Assembly (NCBI GenBank): GCA_016214375.1
Contig: JACROQ010000048.1
Span: 1-12,730, forward strand
Length of the DNA stretch: 12,730 nucleotides
Direction of reading: 5' to 3'
From: Nitrospirota bacterium
Lineage (GTDB): Bacteria; Nitrospirota; 9FT-COMBO-42-15; HDB-SIOI813
Below are positions 6,012-12,730 of this stretch, piece by piece (position 1 is the first letter of the stretch; each line of letters begins with the position of its first letter). A model generated the notes under the pieces. The model was given only the letters and a program-made list of their open reading frames with translations, made no database searches and was not told the origin of the DNA. Both the position numbers and the translations under genes were made by a program.

Positions 6012-9000
6012 AACAAGTCCAACCTCTTCTACCCATTCCCTCCGCGAGAGATTTACAGAAACGATCCGCGATACCCCGGCCTCCTCCATTGTAACCCCAT
6101 AAAGTGTATCAGCCCCCTCCATCGTACGCTTATTATGGGTCACAACGACAAATTGCGAGAATCCCGTCATGTCCCTAACGCTGCGGATAAAACGGTCTGT
6201 ATTTGCCTCGTCGAGGGGGGCATCGATCTCATCGAGCACACAGAATGGGGTGGGACGGGCCAAAAAGGTCGCAAAGAGCAATGAAAGGGCGGTAAGCGCC
6301 TTTTCTCCCCCTGATAGCAGAGCCAGTTGGCTGACCTTTTTCCCCGGCGGTTGTGCAAAGATCTCAATCCCTGATTCCAATACATTGGTTTCATCCGTAA
6401 GTGTTAGTCGTGCATTTCCGCCCTGGAAGAATAATTGAAAGAGATTTTGAAATTTCTCATTGATGATATGGAATGTGGTTAAGAACATATCCTTCGTCGT
6501 CATATTTATCTTTGAAATGGTCTTATGCAGTGTCTCACATGCCTGGGTGAGATCCGTCTCCTGCGAGGTTAAGAATTCGTATCTTTGATTGAGCTCCTGA
6601 TATTCTTCTATCGAGGCAAGGTTAACGGGCCCCATGCGATGGAGCCTCTCTTTAAGGCCTGTGACACTTGCCGATAACTCTTCCATGTTTAACCCCTGCA
6701 GGTCTAAGGCCTTAATCTCCTCTTCTAAAGGTATCTGATATGCGGCATAGATACCCTCTTTTAAGTGCCCCATCTCTAAGCGAATTTCCGCCTTTTGTAT
6801 CTCTGCCTGGTTTATGTCACTTTTTAACCCTTCGATGACCTTACGCCTCTCCCGGACAGACTCTTCCAAGGTCCTTATCGCTTCTGATCTCCCCGCCCGT
6901 TCCTCCTCTTTTGCGGTGGCCTCCTTTGAGAGGGCCTCCTTTCTCAGCCAGAGCTCACTGATCGCGGACTCAATTCTGCCTTTTTCTGACGCCTGGTTTT
7001 CTATTTTTTGATTGACTTTTATCTGGTACTCCTCTTTTTCGCTTATTGTCCGCAGAGCTACTCCGGTGCGTTCCTCGATCTCCCGAAGGCGCGTGGATAA
7101 CGCCTCTCTTTTCTCCGTATATGTGGCGATTTCTAATTTCTTTGCTGTGATCCCCCTATGGGCGTCCTCCCACCGTTCCCTTCCTATCTTCTGCGCCTCA
7201 ATTAATTCCTGTATCTGCTGTTCTCCCGCGCCCTGTTCTGCGGCAAGTCCCTGGAGTTCTGCCTCATACCTATTGAGTTCTGCAGATAGTCTCTCTATCT
7301 CAACATCGATCTCCCTCTCTTCTAACGACAGGGTCTCGGTCCGTAACTGCAGCCTTCTTTCTTCGTCTTTAAGTATCGCTATATCCTTCTCTATATTGAC
7401 AATAGAGATCTCTACATTGCGGATGTGATTATGAACCCCTTCTGTCTCGCCCTGAAGGACCTCCCGCTCTTCCTTGAGTCTCTCTTCATCTTCTTCAAGT
7501 CCTGACACCTCTTGTTTTAGTTTTAAGACCTCGCCCTGAAGGGTACGGAGTTCTTTTCTCTTCTGGATCAACCCCTGTGGTTTCCCATTCGTTGCCCCGC
7601 CTGTAATACGACCGGCCGACTCTACGATCTCGCCATCCAGGGTGACATAGGTGTAACCATTGTCATCCTTTCCCCACAAGAGTAAGGCGGTTTCAAGAGT
7701 ATCGACCACAATGATGTTTGCGAACAGATATTCGACGAGGGTCTTATAACCTGCTTTATACTCAATGAAGGAGATAGCAGGACCTATCACTCCAGGTATT
7801 TGTCCGATGAGCGCCGGCAGGCATCCCCCTGTCCTCGGGGTTACAGGGATGAATGTAGATCTCCCTCCGCTGTTGGATTTTAGGAATTCTATGGCCTTTT
7901 GGGTCTCTGTAGAATTTTCTACAACGATGTTTTGAAGCCTTTCCCCCAGCACGGCCTCCACGACCCTATCCGCAGGAAAGGATGTAGAGATGACGTCAAG
8001 AAAATCAGCGACAATCCCATGAATCCCCTTGAAAGGAGGATTGTCTTGCCCCTTTGAAAGGAGGATAGACCTCACCCCATCTTGATACCCAACAAGGTTT
8101 TTTTCCATTTCCTCAAGGGAATGATATCGGGCCTCACTGCGGTGAAGCGCCTCTCTCTTCTTAATGAGGCTGTCTATTAATTCTTCGGTACGGCCCTCTA
8201 TGGAGGAGAGTTTATCAGACAGCGACGCCATCAACTGCATCTTTTCATTTAAGCTGTTCCTTAGCCCTGTTTTTATCTCTTCCTTTGAGGCGGTCTGAGC
8301 CAAGATCTCAGATATCAACCTGGAACTGTCGTCCTTCTCTATGCGGAGACGCACTTTACCCCTTGTAAGCTCTGAGACTCTTGCCTGGGTTGAGGTCTGC
8401 CTGTTTTTGGCCTCTGTTATCTTCCCAACCGTCCTGAAGACGGTGGTGCGGGCATTCTCCGATCTCTCCTGCAGGCTGGAAAATTCCATACTTGCTGCTT
8501 CATACTGCCTCTCCTCCTCTAAGATAGAGAACTCCCTTTCCACTAAGGTCTTCTCAATAAGCTCTTTTTCCATCTTGAGAGACTCTGCGGTTGCCCGCAA
8601 GGCTGCCAGATCCTCTCTCAGTTTCGAAATCTCTGTGATAAGGCGTCCCCCCTCTTCCCTATGGTGGGTCGTTTGATTCTCGATGAGGATTAGCTGGTTC
8701 TCATTTCCGCTGATCTCCCGGTCCAGGTCGAAAAGGGCCTGTCTCAGATGGCTAAGGTCTTTCTCAACGCCGACTATTAAGGTCCTTATCTCCTCTGTCT
8801 TTGCCTCTATGCTCAGGAGGTCTGATTGCGCCCTCATTTCCTCTTCTTTGAGGGTCTCTTCTCTCTGGAGCAGACCCTTTAACGTGCTGTCTAAGGAGGT
8901 ATATTTAAGGGCGTGGAGGGAGATATCCTGTTCTTTTATCTGTCCCGCAAGCTCCTGATACTCCCTGGCCTTTCTCACCTGCCTGTCCAGAGAGTTGATC

Positions 9001-9611
9001 TGCCTCTTCACCTCTGAAATGATATCGCGCACCCTCAGAAGATTGTGCTGAGTGGCCTCTAACTTTCTGAGGGCCTCTGTCTTCCTGAACTTATATTTCA
9101 TAATGCCGGCTGTATCCTCGATAATGGCCCGGCGGTCTTCCGGTGTAGAGGTAAGGATCTTTTCAATCCGGCCCTGCTCGATCACGCTGTGTCCCTTAAA
9201 TCCTATCCCCGCGTCGATCAGGATCTCTTTGATATCTTTAAGCCTGCTGGGTACCTTGTTGATGAGATACTCGCTTTCTCCGGAGCGAAAGAGTCTTCGG
9301 GTAATCTCGATTTCAGAATACTCTGAATATTGGGAGGGGAGATCTCCTTTGATATCTCCAATGGTAAGGGTGACCTCTGCCAGGCCGAGGGTCTTTCTCG
9401 TCTCGCTCCCGAAAAAGATGACATCCTCCATACGCTCGCCTCTGAGGGTCTTTGTGCTCTGTTCCCCCATGACCCAGAGGATGGCATCCACGACATTGCT
9501 TTTACCGCAGCCGTTAGGTCCTACAATACAGGTGATGCCGGGCTGGAAATTGAGGATGGTCTTTTCCGGGAAGGTCTTAAATCCGAAGATCTCTAACTTC
9601 CTCAAACGCAT
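5994..9611 (-). CDS. smc: Chromosome segregation protein SMC
   Basis: This 1205-residue protein is a full-length condensin SMC. It begins M-R-L-R-K-L-E-I-F-G-F-K, with Walker A G-P-N-G-C-G-K-S (31-38) and a Q-loop at Gln51. Long charged coiled-coil arms flank a hinge domain at about 523-685, which contains F-K-G-I-H-G-I-V and D-G-E-I-V-E-S-A-G-R-I-T-G-G. The C-terminal head has the signature L-L-S-G-G-E-K-A-L-T-A-L-S (about 1097-1109) and Walker B F-C-V-L-D-E-I-D-A-P-L-D-E-A-N (about 1122-1136). SMC dimers entrap DNA with ScpA/ScpB, not seen here, to organise and separate chromosomes. The start matches family N-termini, although no clear ribosome binding site is present. Its last 18 bp overlap the convergent GGDEF gene. 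An insertion-bearing intergenic region lies just upstream, so smc is probably transcribed on its own. Confidence 0.97.
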   Translation of the reverse strand: MRLRKLEIFGFKTFPEKTILNFQPGITCIVGPNGCGKSNVVDAILWVMGEQSTKTLRGERMEDVIFFGSETRKTLGLAEVTLTIGDIKGDLPSQYSEYSEIEITRRLFRSGESEYLINKVPSRLKDIKEILIDAGIGFKGHSVIEQGRIEKILTSTPEDRRAIIEDTAGIMKYKFRKTEALRKLEATQHNLLRVRDIISEVKRQINSLDRQVRKAREYQELAGQIKEQDISLHALKYTSLDSTLKGLLQREETLKEEEMRAQSDLLSIEAKTEEIRTLIVGVEKDLSHLRQALFDLDREISGNENQLILIENQTTHHREEGGRLITEISKLREDLAALRATAESLKMEKELIEKTLVEREFSILEEERQYEAASMEFSSLQERSENARTTVFRTVGKITEAKNRQTSTQARVSELTRGKVRLRIEKDDSSRLISEILAQTASKEEIKTGLRNSLNEKMQLMASLSDKLSSIEGRTEELIDSLIKKREALHRSEARYHSLEEMEKNLVGYQDGVRSILLSKGQDNPPFKGIHGIVADFLDVISTSFPADRVVEAVLGERLQNIVVENSTETQKAIEFLKSNSGGRSTFIPVTPRTGGCLPALIGQIPGVIGPAISFIEYKAGYKTLVEYLFANIIVVDTLETALLLWGKDDNGYTYVTLDGEIVESAGRITGGATNGKPQGLIQKRKELRTLQGEVLKLKQEVSGLEEDEERLKEEREVLQGETEGVHNHIRNVEISIVNIEKDIAILKDEERRLQLRTETLSLEEREIDVEIERLSAELNRYEAELQGLAAEQGAGEQQIQELIEAQKIGRERWEDAHRGITAKKLEIATYTEKREALSTRLREIEERTGVALRTISEKEEYQIKVNQKIENQASEKGRIESAISELWLRKEALSKEATAKEEERAGRSEAIRTLEESVRERRKVIEGLKSDINQAEIQKAEIRLEMGHLKEGIYAAYQIPLEEEIKALDLQGLNMEELSASVTGLKERLHRMGPVNLASIEEYQELNQRYEFLTSQETDLTQACETLHKTISKINMTTKDMFLTTFHIINEKFQNLFQLFFQGGNARLTLTDETNVLESGIEIFAQPPGKKVSQLALLSGGEKALTALSLLFATFLARPTPFCVLDEIDAPLDEANTDRFIRSVRDMTGFSQFVVVTHNKRTMEGADTLYGVTMEEAGVSRIVSVNLSRREWVEEVGLVSASAT

Positions 9612-9710
9612 GACACTTTTTTACCATATATGAAATTAAATGTAAAGAAAAAAATACCATGTTATGGGGAAGAATCTACAGTTGATACAAGATATAGGAA
9701 ATAAATCATT

Positions 9711-9950
9711 CCCCCTTTCCTAAAGGGGGATACAGGGGGATTAGCAGGCTGTTGAAAAAGTCTTTCTGCCTGTCATCCTGAGCGAAGCGAAGGATCTGAC
9801 TCCTAAGAGAAACAAAGGGTTATCAGATTCTTCGTCGCCTTCGGCTCCTCAGACGCTGTCCTGAATCCTTCACTATCGTTCAGGATAAACTCCGTGAAGG
9901 AATGACAGTTTGGCAGACTTTTTCAACAGCCTGTTAGGGGACTAAGGGGG
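9711..9950. repeat. G-rich intergenic repeat split by an insertion
   Basis: The left part holds a perfect hairpin, CCCCCTTT (9711-9718), loop CCT, AAAGGGGG (9722-9729), followed by ATACAGGGGGATTAG. The right part (9934-9950) continues TTAGGGGACTAAGGGGG. Removing the element between the two TTAG copies restores an unbroken series of 'GGGGGAT'-like units. The hairpin might also end transcription between the thioesterase and smc. The rest of the smc upstream region (9612-9710) is AT-rich; I see no confident promoter in it. Confidence 0.6.
9741..9937. mobile_element. MITE-like element with TTAG target duplication
   Basis: Perfect 18-bp terminal inverted repeats (CAGGCTGTTGAAAAAGTC at 9745-9762 and its reverse complement at 9916-9933) bound a 189-bp body with no coding frame. 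TTAG is repeated directly outside both ends (9741-9744 and 9934-9937), as expected of a target-site duplication. The inverted repeat continues imperfectly inward through CTGTCAT(T)CCT. The interior folds into two more hairpins: 9780-9799 against 9823-9847, and TCCTGAA (9859-9865) against TTCAGGA (9879-9885). No transposase is present, so it must have been moved in trans by a relative elsewhere in the genome. The IS family cannot be named from this window. Confidence 0.8.
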
Positions 9951-10352
9951 AGTTAGCCTGATAAGTTTTCCTTTTGCCTTTGCAATGACGTTTCCATTAC
10001 TTGCGCAGGCCTCTGCAGTTGCCTCGATGAGTTTTTTCTCATCCCGCGTGATTGTTGCTGAGATGTATGCCTTTTCCCCGGTCATCAGCGGGGCGAGAAA
10101 ACGCACCTCCATCCATGCCGTAACTGCGGCGATCCCTAATTCAAAGGCAAGCTTTACCATCGCCTCATCGAGGAGGGTTGTAATGACCCCCCCATGCGTG
10201 ATCCCCTGGAATCCCTGATACTCCGGCCCCGGCGTAAACTCACACCGTATCTTTTTCCCGGCCCTGTCAAACTCAAAGGGTATTTTAAGCCCCAATGGAT
10301 TGTTCGGGCCGCAGACAAAGCATTTATCATCACCAATCAGTTTATAGCTCAA
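9942..10352 (-). CDS. PaaI-family hotdog thioesterase
   Basis: This 136-residue protein has the hotdog-fold layout of PaaI/YbgC-like acyl-CoA thioesterases: an N-terminal C-F-V-C-G-P-N-N-P-L-G-L-K segment, then G-F-Q-G-I-T-H-G-G-V-I-T-T-L-L-D-E-A-M, whose H-G-G and D-E are the active-site turn and central-helix residues, and a final strand series ending in A-K-A-K-G-K-L-I. It likely hydrolyses an acyl- or aryl-CoA ester in the cytoplasm; the substrate is unknown. The start is a TTG at 10352, supported by a strong GGAGGAGAGG site 8 nt upstream that follows the MFS stop codon at once, so the two genes are translated from one message. The last codons and stop (CCC CCT TAG) lie in the G-rich repeat, and the MITE ends 4 bp past the stop. 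Confidence 0.88.
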   Translation of the reverse strand: MSYKLIGDDKCFVCGPNNPLGLKIPFEFDRAGKKIRCEFTPGPEYQGFQGITHGGVITTLLDEAMVKLAFELGIAAVTAWMEVRFLAPLMTGEKAYISATITRDEKKLIEATAEACASNGNVIAKAKGKLIRLTPP

Positions 10353-10357
10353 TGCCT

Positions 10358-11587
10358 TTACCTCTCCTCCGGAGGTTTGAGTGTCCGGAAATTATACCAC
10401 AATGTCAGATCATAAATAATCTTGAGGCCACCGGCAATAAAGAAGGGAAATCCAAGGAATGCTGTGTTTGCCAGCATCGGCACAGCGAGCATCGGCGATA
10501 AAGCCGCACCGACTGTTCGTGCGATTCCTGTAATTCCTGCGGCCGCAGAACGTTCATCCGGAGAGACTACGGCCATCGTGTAGGACTGCCGTGTAGGGAC
10601 GTCCATTTGTGATATGCAAAATCGCAATAAGAGAAGCGCGATGGCCAGAGGGAGGGTCGGCATTAGCGGTATGAATATCAAAAGGATATTCGAGGGGAGG
10701 TGAGTAAAAACCATCGTATTAATTAACCCGATCCTCGATGCGACGCGGGCGGCAGCAAGCGCTGAAAGACCTGCCAGGATGTTTGCAGCCATGAAGATAG
10801 TTCCCAGCAGGGCGGGCTCCACTCCAAAGCGCAGATGAAACCAGTATGCCACGACACTCTGTACGATAAACCCGCCGGCGAATGCATCCACTGTGAACAT
10901 CGAGGCAAGTTTGAACACAACACGGCGCGACTGGTGCAATCCAAAGAGGTTGGCGGCTATGCCGGATGACCTCAGTGAGGCATTGGCGCCGGATGCTTCT
11001 ATAGTTGAGGAAAGGCGGGTGAACAGGAATGCAAGCATCCCTCCTGCGATAGCGTAGCAGAGCATAATCACCCGGTAACTTTGAAAAGCACTGAGGTCAA
11101 AGTGCTGAAGCCCCTGAGCAAGGAGACCGCCGGTGAATGTCCCAAGGGCAGTAGCCCATGCCCCGGCCAGATTGTACCATGCGAAAAAATGTGTCCGTTG
11201 CCTGTCAGAGATGAGCTGAGACAGGGCCGCCTGCTCAATAGACAGGAAGGGTCCCACTTCATAGCCGCTCGGACTGATGACGCCGATGACTGCAGTGATG
11301 ACAAGGAGATAAAAGTTACGGGTTAATACGAACAGGGTCCCTGCAAAAAGCATCAGACAGGCCCCTGCAACGAGCATCCTGCGCCTGCCTATGCGGTCGG
11401 CCGTCGTTGTCATAAAAAGGGATATCATAGTATCCCCCAGCAGCGTGAGTGTCAGCAGGAGGCCGATCCGTATTTCACTGAGGCCAATCTCCGCCAAATA
11501 CAGGACAAGGATAATGGACAGAAACCCGTAGGCAAACATCCTCAGCATTCTTGCGGCAAAGAGCGTATAAACTTCACGGGTCAGCAT
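10358..11587 (-). CDS. MFS transporter
   Basis: This 409-residue membrane protein has about twelve hydrophobic segments in two halves. The signature loop between helices 2 and 3 reads A-D-R-I-G-R-R-R-M (major facilitator motif A), and a basic/polar central loop (about 190-220, A-S-G-A-N-A-S-L-R-S-S-G) separates the halves. Conserved S-P-S-G-Y-E-V-G-P-F in helix 4/5 and D-V-P-T-R-Q-S-Y in the second half are typical of drug/sugar-type MFS proteins. The substrate cannot be assigned. The gene begins 27 bp after the DUF2283 stop and is followed 5 bp later by the thioesterase start. The ATG has no Shine-Dalgarno, but a TATAAT (11597-11602) ends 9 nt upstream, so a leaderless message is possible. 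Confidence 0.88.
   Translation of the reverse strand: MLTREVYTLFAARMLRMFAYGFLSIILVLYLAEIGLSEIRIGLLLTLTLLGDTMISLFMTTTADRIGRRRMLVAGACLMLFAGTLFVLTRNFYLLVITAVIGVISPSGYEVGPFLSIEQAALSQLISDRQRTHFFAWYNLAGAWATALGTFTGGLLAQGLQHFDLSAFQSYRVIMLCYAIAGGMLAFLFTRLSSTIEASGANASLRSSGIAANLFGLHQSRRVVFKLASMFTVDAFAGGFIVQSVVAYWFHLRFGVEPALLGTIFMAANILAGLSALAAARVASRIGLINTMVFTHLPSNILLIFIPLMPTLPLAIALLLLRFCISQMDVPTRQSYTMAVVSPDERSAAAGITGIARTVGAALSPMLAVPMLANTAFLGFPFFIAGGLKIIYDLTLWYNFRTLKPPEER
10361..10370 (-). promoter_or_regulatory. Ribosome binding site that fixes the thioesterase TTG start
   Basis: GGAGGAGAGG on the minus strand overlaps the last MFS codons and sits 8 nt before the TTG. There is no in-frame ATG nearby, so this site decides the start. 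The adjacent CCTCCGGAGG (10366-10375) is self-complementary and could partly mask the site. Confidence 0.7.
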
Positions 11588-11614
11588 GGCAGGGACATTA
11601 TAGAACCTTAATAT

Positions 11615-11824
11615 TTATGGTATTGCAATTTCCTTTTCTTTCATTACGATTGAAATCGTACCCAAAATAAATTCTTTTGCATCAAGAATCTCAATGAGTA
11701 CAGGCTCTCCTTCGCGTGAAAAGTGAACTATAACCTGCCCCTCTTCTTCTGCGTAATCAATTGGCTTGTCTGACAACTCGACAATAAGAGCATCAACATC
11801 TTTGCTGTATCTAATCTTTCTCAT
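11615..11824 (-). CDS. DUF2283 small protein
   Basis: From the ATG at 11824 the product has 69 residues, beginning M-R-K-I-R-Y-S-K-D-V-D-A-L-I-V-E-L-S-D. Then come D-Y-A-E-E-E-G-Q-V-I-V-H-F-S and V-L-I-E-I-L-D-A-K-E, the strand-rich pattern of DUF2283 (a compact beta-sheet protein of unknown function). DUF2283 genes are often found beside DUF4258 and are thought to be antitoxin-like; that role is unproven. The start overlaps the nuclease stop by 14 bp. A longer reading from an upstream ATG at 11854 adds ten residues not typical of the family, so I prefer 11824. The only visible partner here is the YhcG-type nuclease. Confidence 0.85.
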   Translation of the reverse strand: MRKIRYSKDVDALIVELSDKPIDYAEEEGQVIVHFSREGEPVLIEILDAKEFILGTISIVMKEKEIAIP

Positions 11825-12730
11825 ACCATTTCTGTAAATGCTGTATTCTCGCAACCATTTCTTCAGGCGATGGGAGGTATTTTTTAAGATCCCGCGGTAG
11901 TTTTTCCGTCAATCGGTAGGTGGACACACCAATCGGCTTTTTCGTATCTTTCAATGCATACTCGACGATGGTCCTGCTTTTGTCTTTGCACAATATGATC
12001 CCGATTGAAGGATTCTCATCCGGGAGTTTTGATATATCGTTTAGGGCAGAAAGATAAAACTGCATCTTGCCGGCATATTCAGGCTTGAAAGCGCCGATTT
12101 TCAACTCTATTGCAATGAGACACCGCAGTTGCCGGTGATACAACAGTAGATCAACAAAAAACTCCTGCCCGTCTATTTCCATCCGGTATTGGTTGCCCAC
12201 AAAGGTAAAGTAACCGCCCATCTCTATCAGGAACTTCCTCACATTTTCAAGGAGCGCCCTCTCAAGTTCTTTTTCAGAATGTTCTTCGCCAAGCTCCAGA
12301 AAATCAAACGAGTATTCATCCTTGACCGCCAGCTTTGCCTGATGCCGGTATTTCTCCGGAACGGTTTTATCAAAATTTGTCTGATTTGCCATAAAGCGCT
12401 CGAATGCGTCTGCTTCAAGCTGGTTTATCAGGACATCCTTTGTCCACCCGAATTTTTTTGTTGCCTTGATGTAGAATTCACGCTGAATATCATCCTTACA
12501 GCGCTGCATTATTATGACATTTTTAGTCCAGCTAATTTCTCCAACCATTGGTTGGAGTTTTGGATTGTCCTTGTATGATGAGTAGAACTGCCTCATATTC
12601 CATAGATTTTGGATGGAAAACCCCTGTACTCCGGGGAATTCCTTCTGCAGATCCTTCGCCAGGTTTTCCACTACAGATTTACCCCAGCCGAGCCTTTCCT
12701 GCTTTGCCACTATTGATCTGCCTATGTCCC
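11811..12730 (-). CDS. YhcG/DUF1016-family PD-(D/E)XK nuclease, 5' end outside window
   Basis: The frame is open to the window edge: before a GTG at 12710 the codons read D-I-G-R-S-I-V, continuing the family's 'Y-W-x-I-G-R-x-I-V' N-terminus, so the GTG is probably internal and the true start lies beyond 12730. The N-terminal DUF1016 region has W-G-K-S-V-V-E-N-L-A-K-D-L, F-P-G-V-Q-G-F-S-I-Q-N-L-W-N-M-R-Q-F-Y and S-W-T-K-N-V-I. The C-terminal nuclease domain has F-V-D-L-L-L-Y-H (catalytic Asp), I-A-I-E-L-K-I-G (the E-x-K pair) and a later G-K-M-Q-F-Y-L helix. Catalytic residues appear intact. YhcG proteins are widespread accessory nucleases often found near restriction or mobile genes; their DNA target is not known to me. 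The 3' end overlaps the DUF2283 gene. Confidence 0.93.
   Translation of the reverse strand, partial: DIGRSIVAKQERLGWGKSVVENLAKDLQKEFPGVQGFSIQNLWNMRQFYSSYKDNPKLQPMVGEISWTKNVIIMQRCKDDIQREFYIKATKKFGWTKDVLINQLEADAFERFMANQTNFDKTVPEKYRHQAKLAVKDEYSFDFLELGEEHSEKELERALLENVRKFLIEMGGYFTFVGNQYRMEIDGQEFFVDLLLYHRQLRCLIAIELKIGAFKPEYAGKMQFYLSALNDISKLPDENPSIGIILCKDKSRTIVEYALKDTKKPIGVSTYRLTEKLPRDLKKYLPSPEEMVARIQHLQKWYEKD

Noticed and set aside
9052..9633. A 193-codon plus-strand open frame opposite the smc start
   Set aside because: It is the antisense shadow of the conserved SMC N-terminal head, and its Ser/Arg/Leu-rich composition reflects that.
9745..9933. CRISPR-like or RNA gene reading of the repeat region
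   Set aside because: There are no regularly spaced direct repeats; terminal inverted repeats and the flanking duplication fit a MITE better.
11825..11854. Ten-residue N-terminal extension of the DUF2283 protein
   Set aside because: The extra residues lie wholly inside the nuclease gene and are not typical of DUF2283, whose usual N-terminus begins at the ATG at 11824.

Overview
The window is about 12.7 kb of bacterial chromosome at moderate GC. It mixes housekeeping genes (secA, smc, cutA, a base-excision glycosylase) with accessory material: a toxin-antitoxin pair, a YhcG-type nuclease, intergenic repeats and a MITE-like insertion. SecA with a C-terminal zinc motif, a GAF-GGDEF signalling protein, a PF09720-type antitoxin and a 'CAGGCTGTTGAAAAAGTC' inverted-repeat element suggest an uncultivated Gram-negative-type bacterium near Desulfobacterota or Nitrospirota. 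This is an inference from gene content. No rRNA, tRNA or CRISPR was seen.

Left edge (1-1134, minus strand): an AT-rich, self-contained toxin-antitoxin operon (antitoxin first, toxin overlapping by ATGA and running off the window), then a complete macrodomain gene. A hairpin lies between them.

Centre left (1178-6011, plus strand): a near-consensus sigma70 promoter precedes a tight run of cutA, an endonuclease III-like/MagIII-type glycosylase and secA, with overlapping reading frames. A GAF-GGDEF gene follows 108 bp downstream. Two of these proteins are unusual. SecA lacks about 14 residues immediately after its DEARTPL motif, where the IISG strand into the preprotein cross-linking domain should be. 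The GGDEF protein has serine in place of the guanine-reading aspartate (GHxxGS instead of GHxxGD), the hallmark of 'Hypr' GGDEF enzymes that make cyclic AMP-GMP. This last point is the most exciting prediction in the window.

Centre right (5994-9611, minus strand): full-length smc, convergent with the GGDEF gene and overlapping it by 18 bp. The 330 bp upstream of smc hold a G-rich intergenic repeat interrupted by a roughly 190-bp MITE-like element with 18-bp perfect terminal inverted repeats and a TTAG duplication.

Right (9942-12730, minus strand): a same-strand series in transcription order: a YhcG/DUF1016 PD-(D/E)XK nuclease (5' end outside the window), a DUF2283 small protein overlapping it by 14 bp, an MFS transporter, and a PaaI-type hotdog thioesterase with a TTG start and a strong ribosome binding site.
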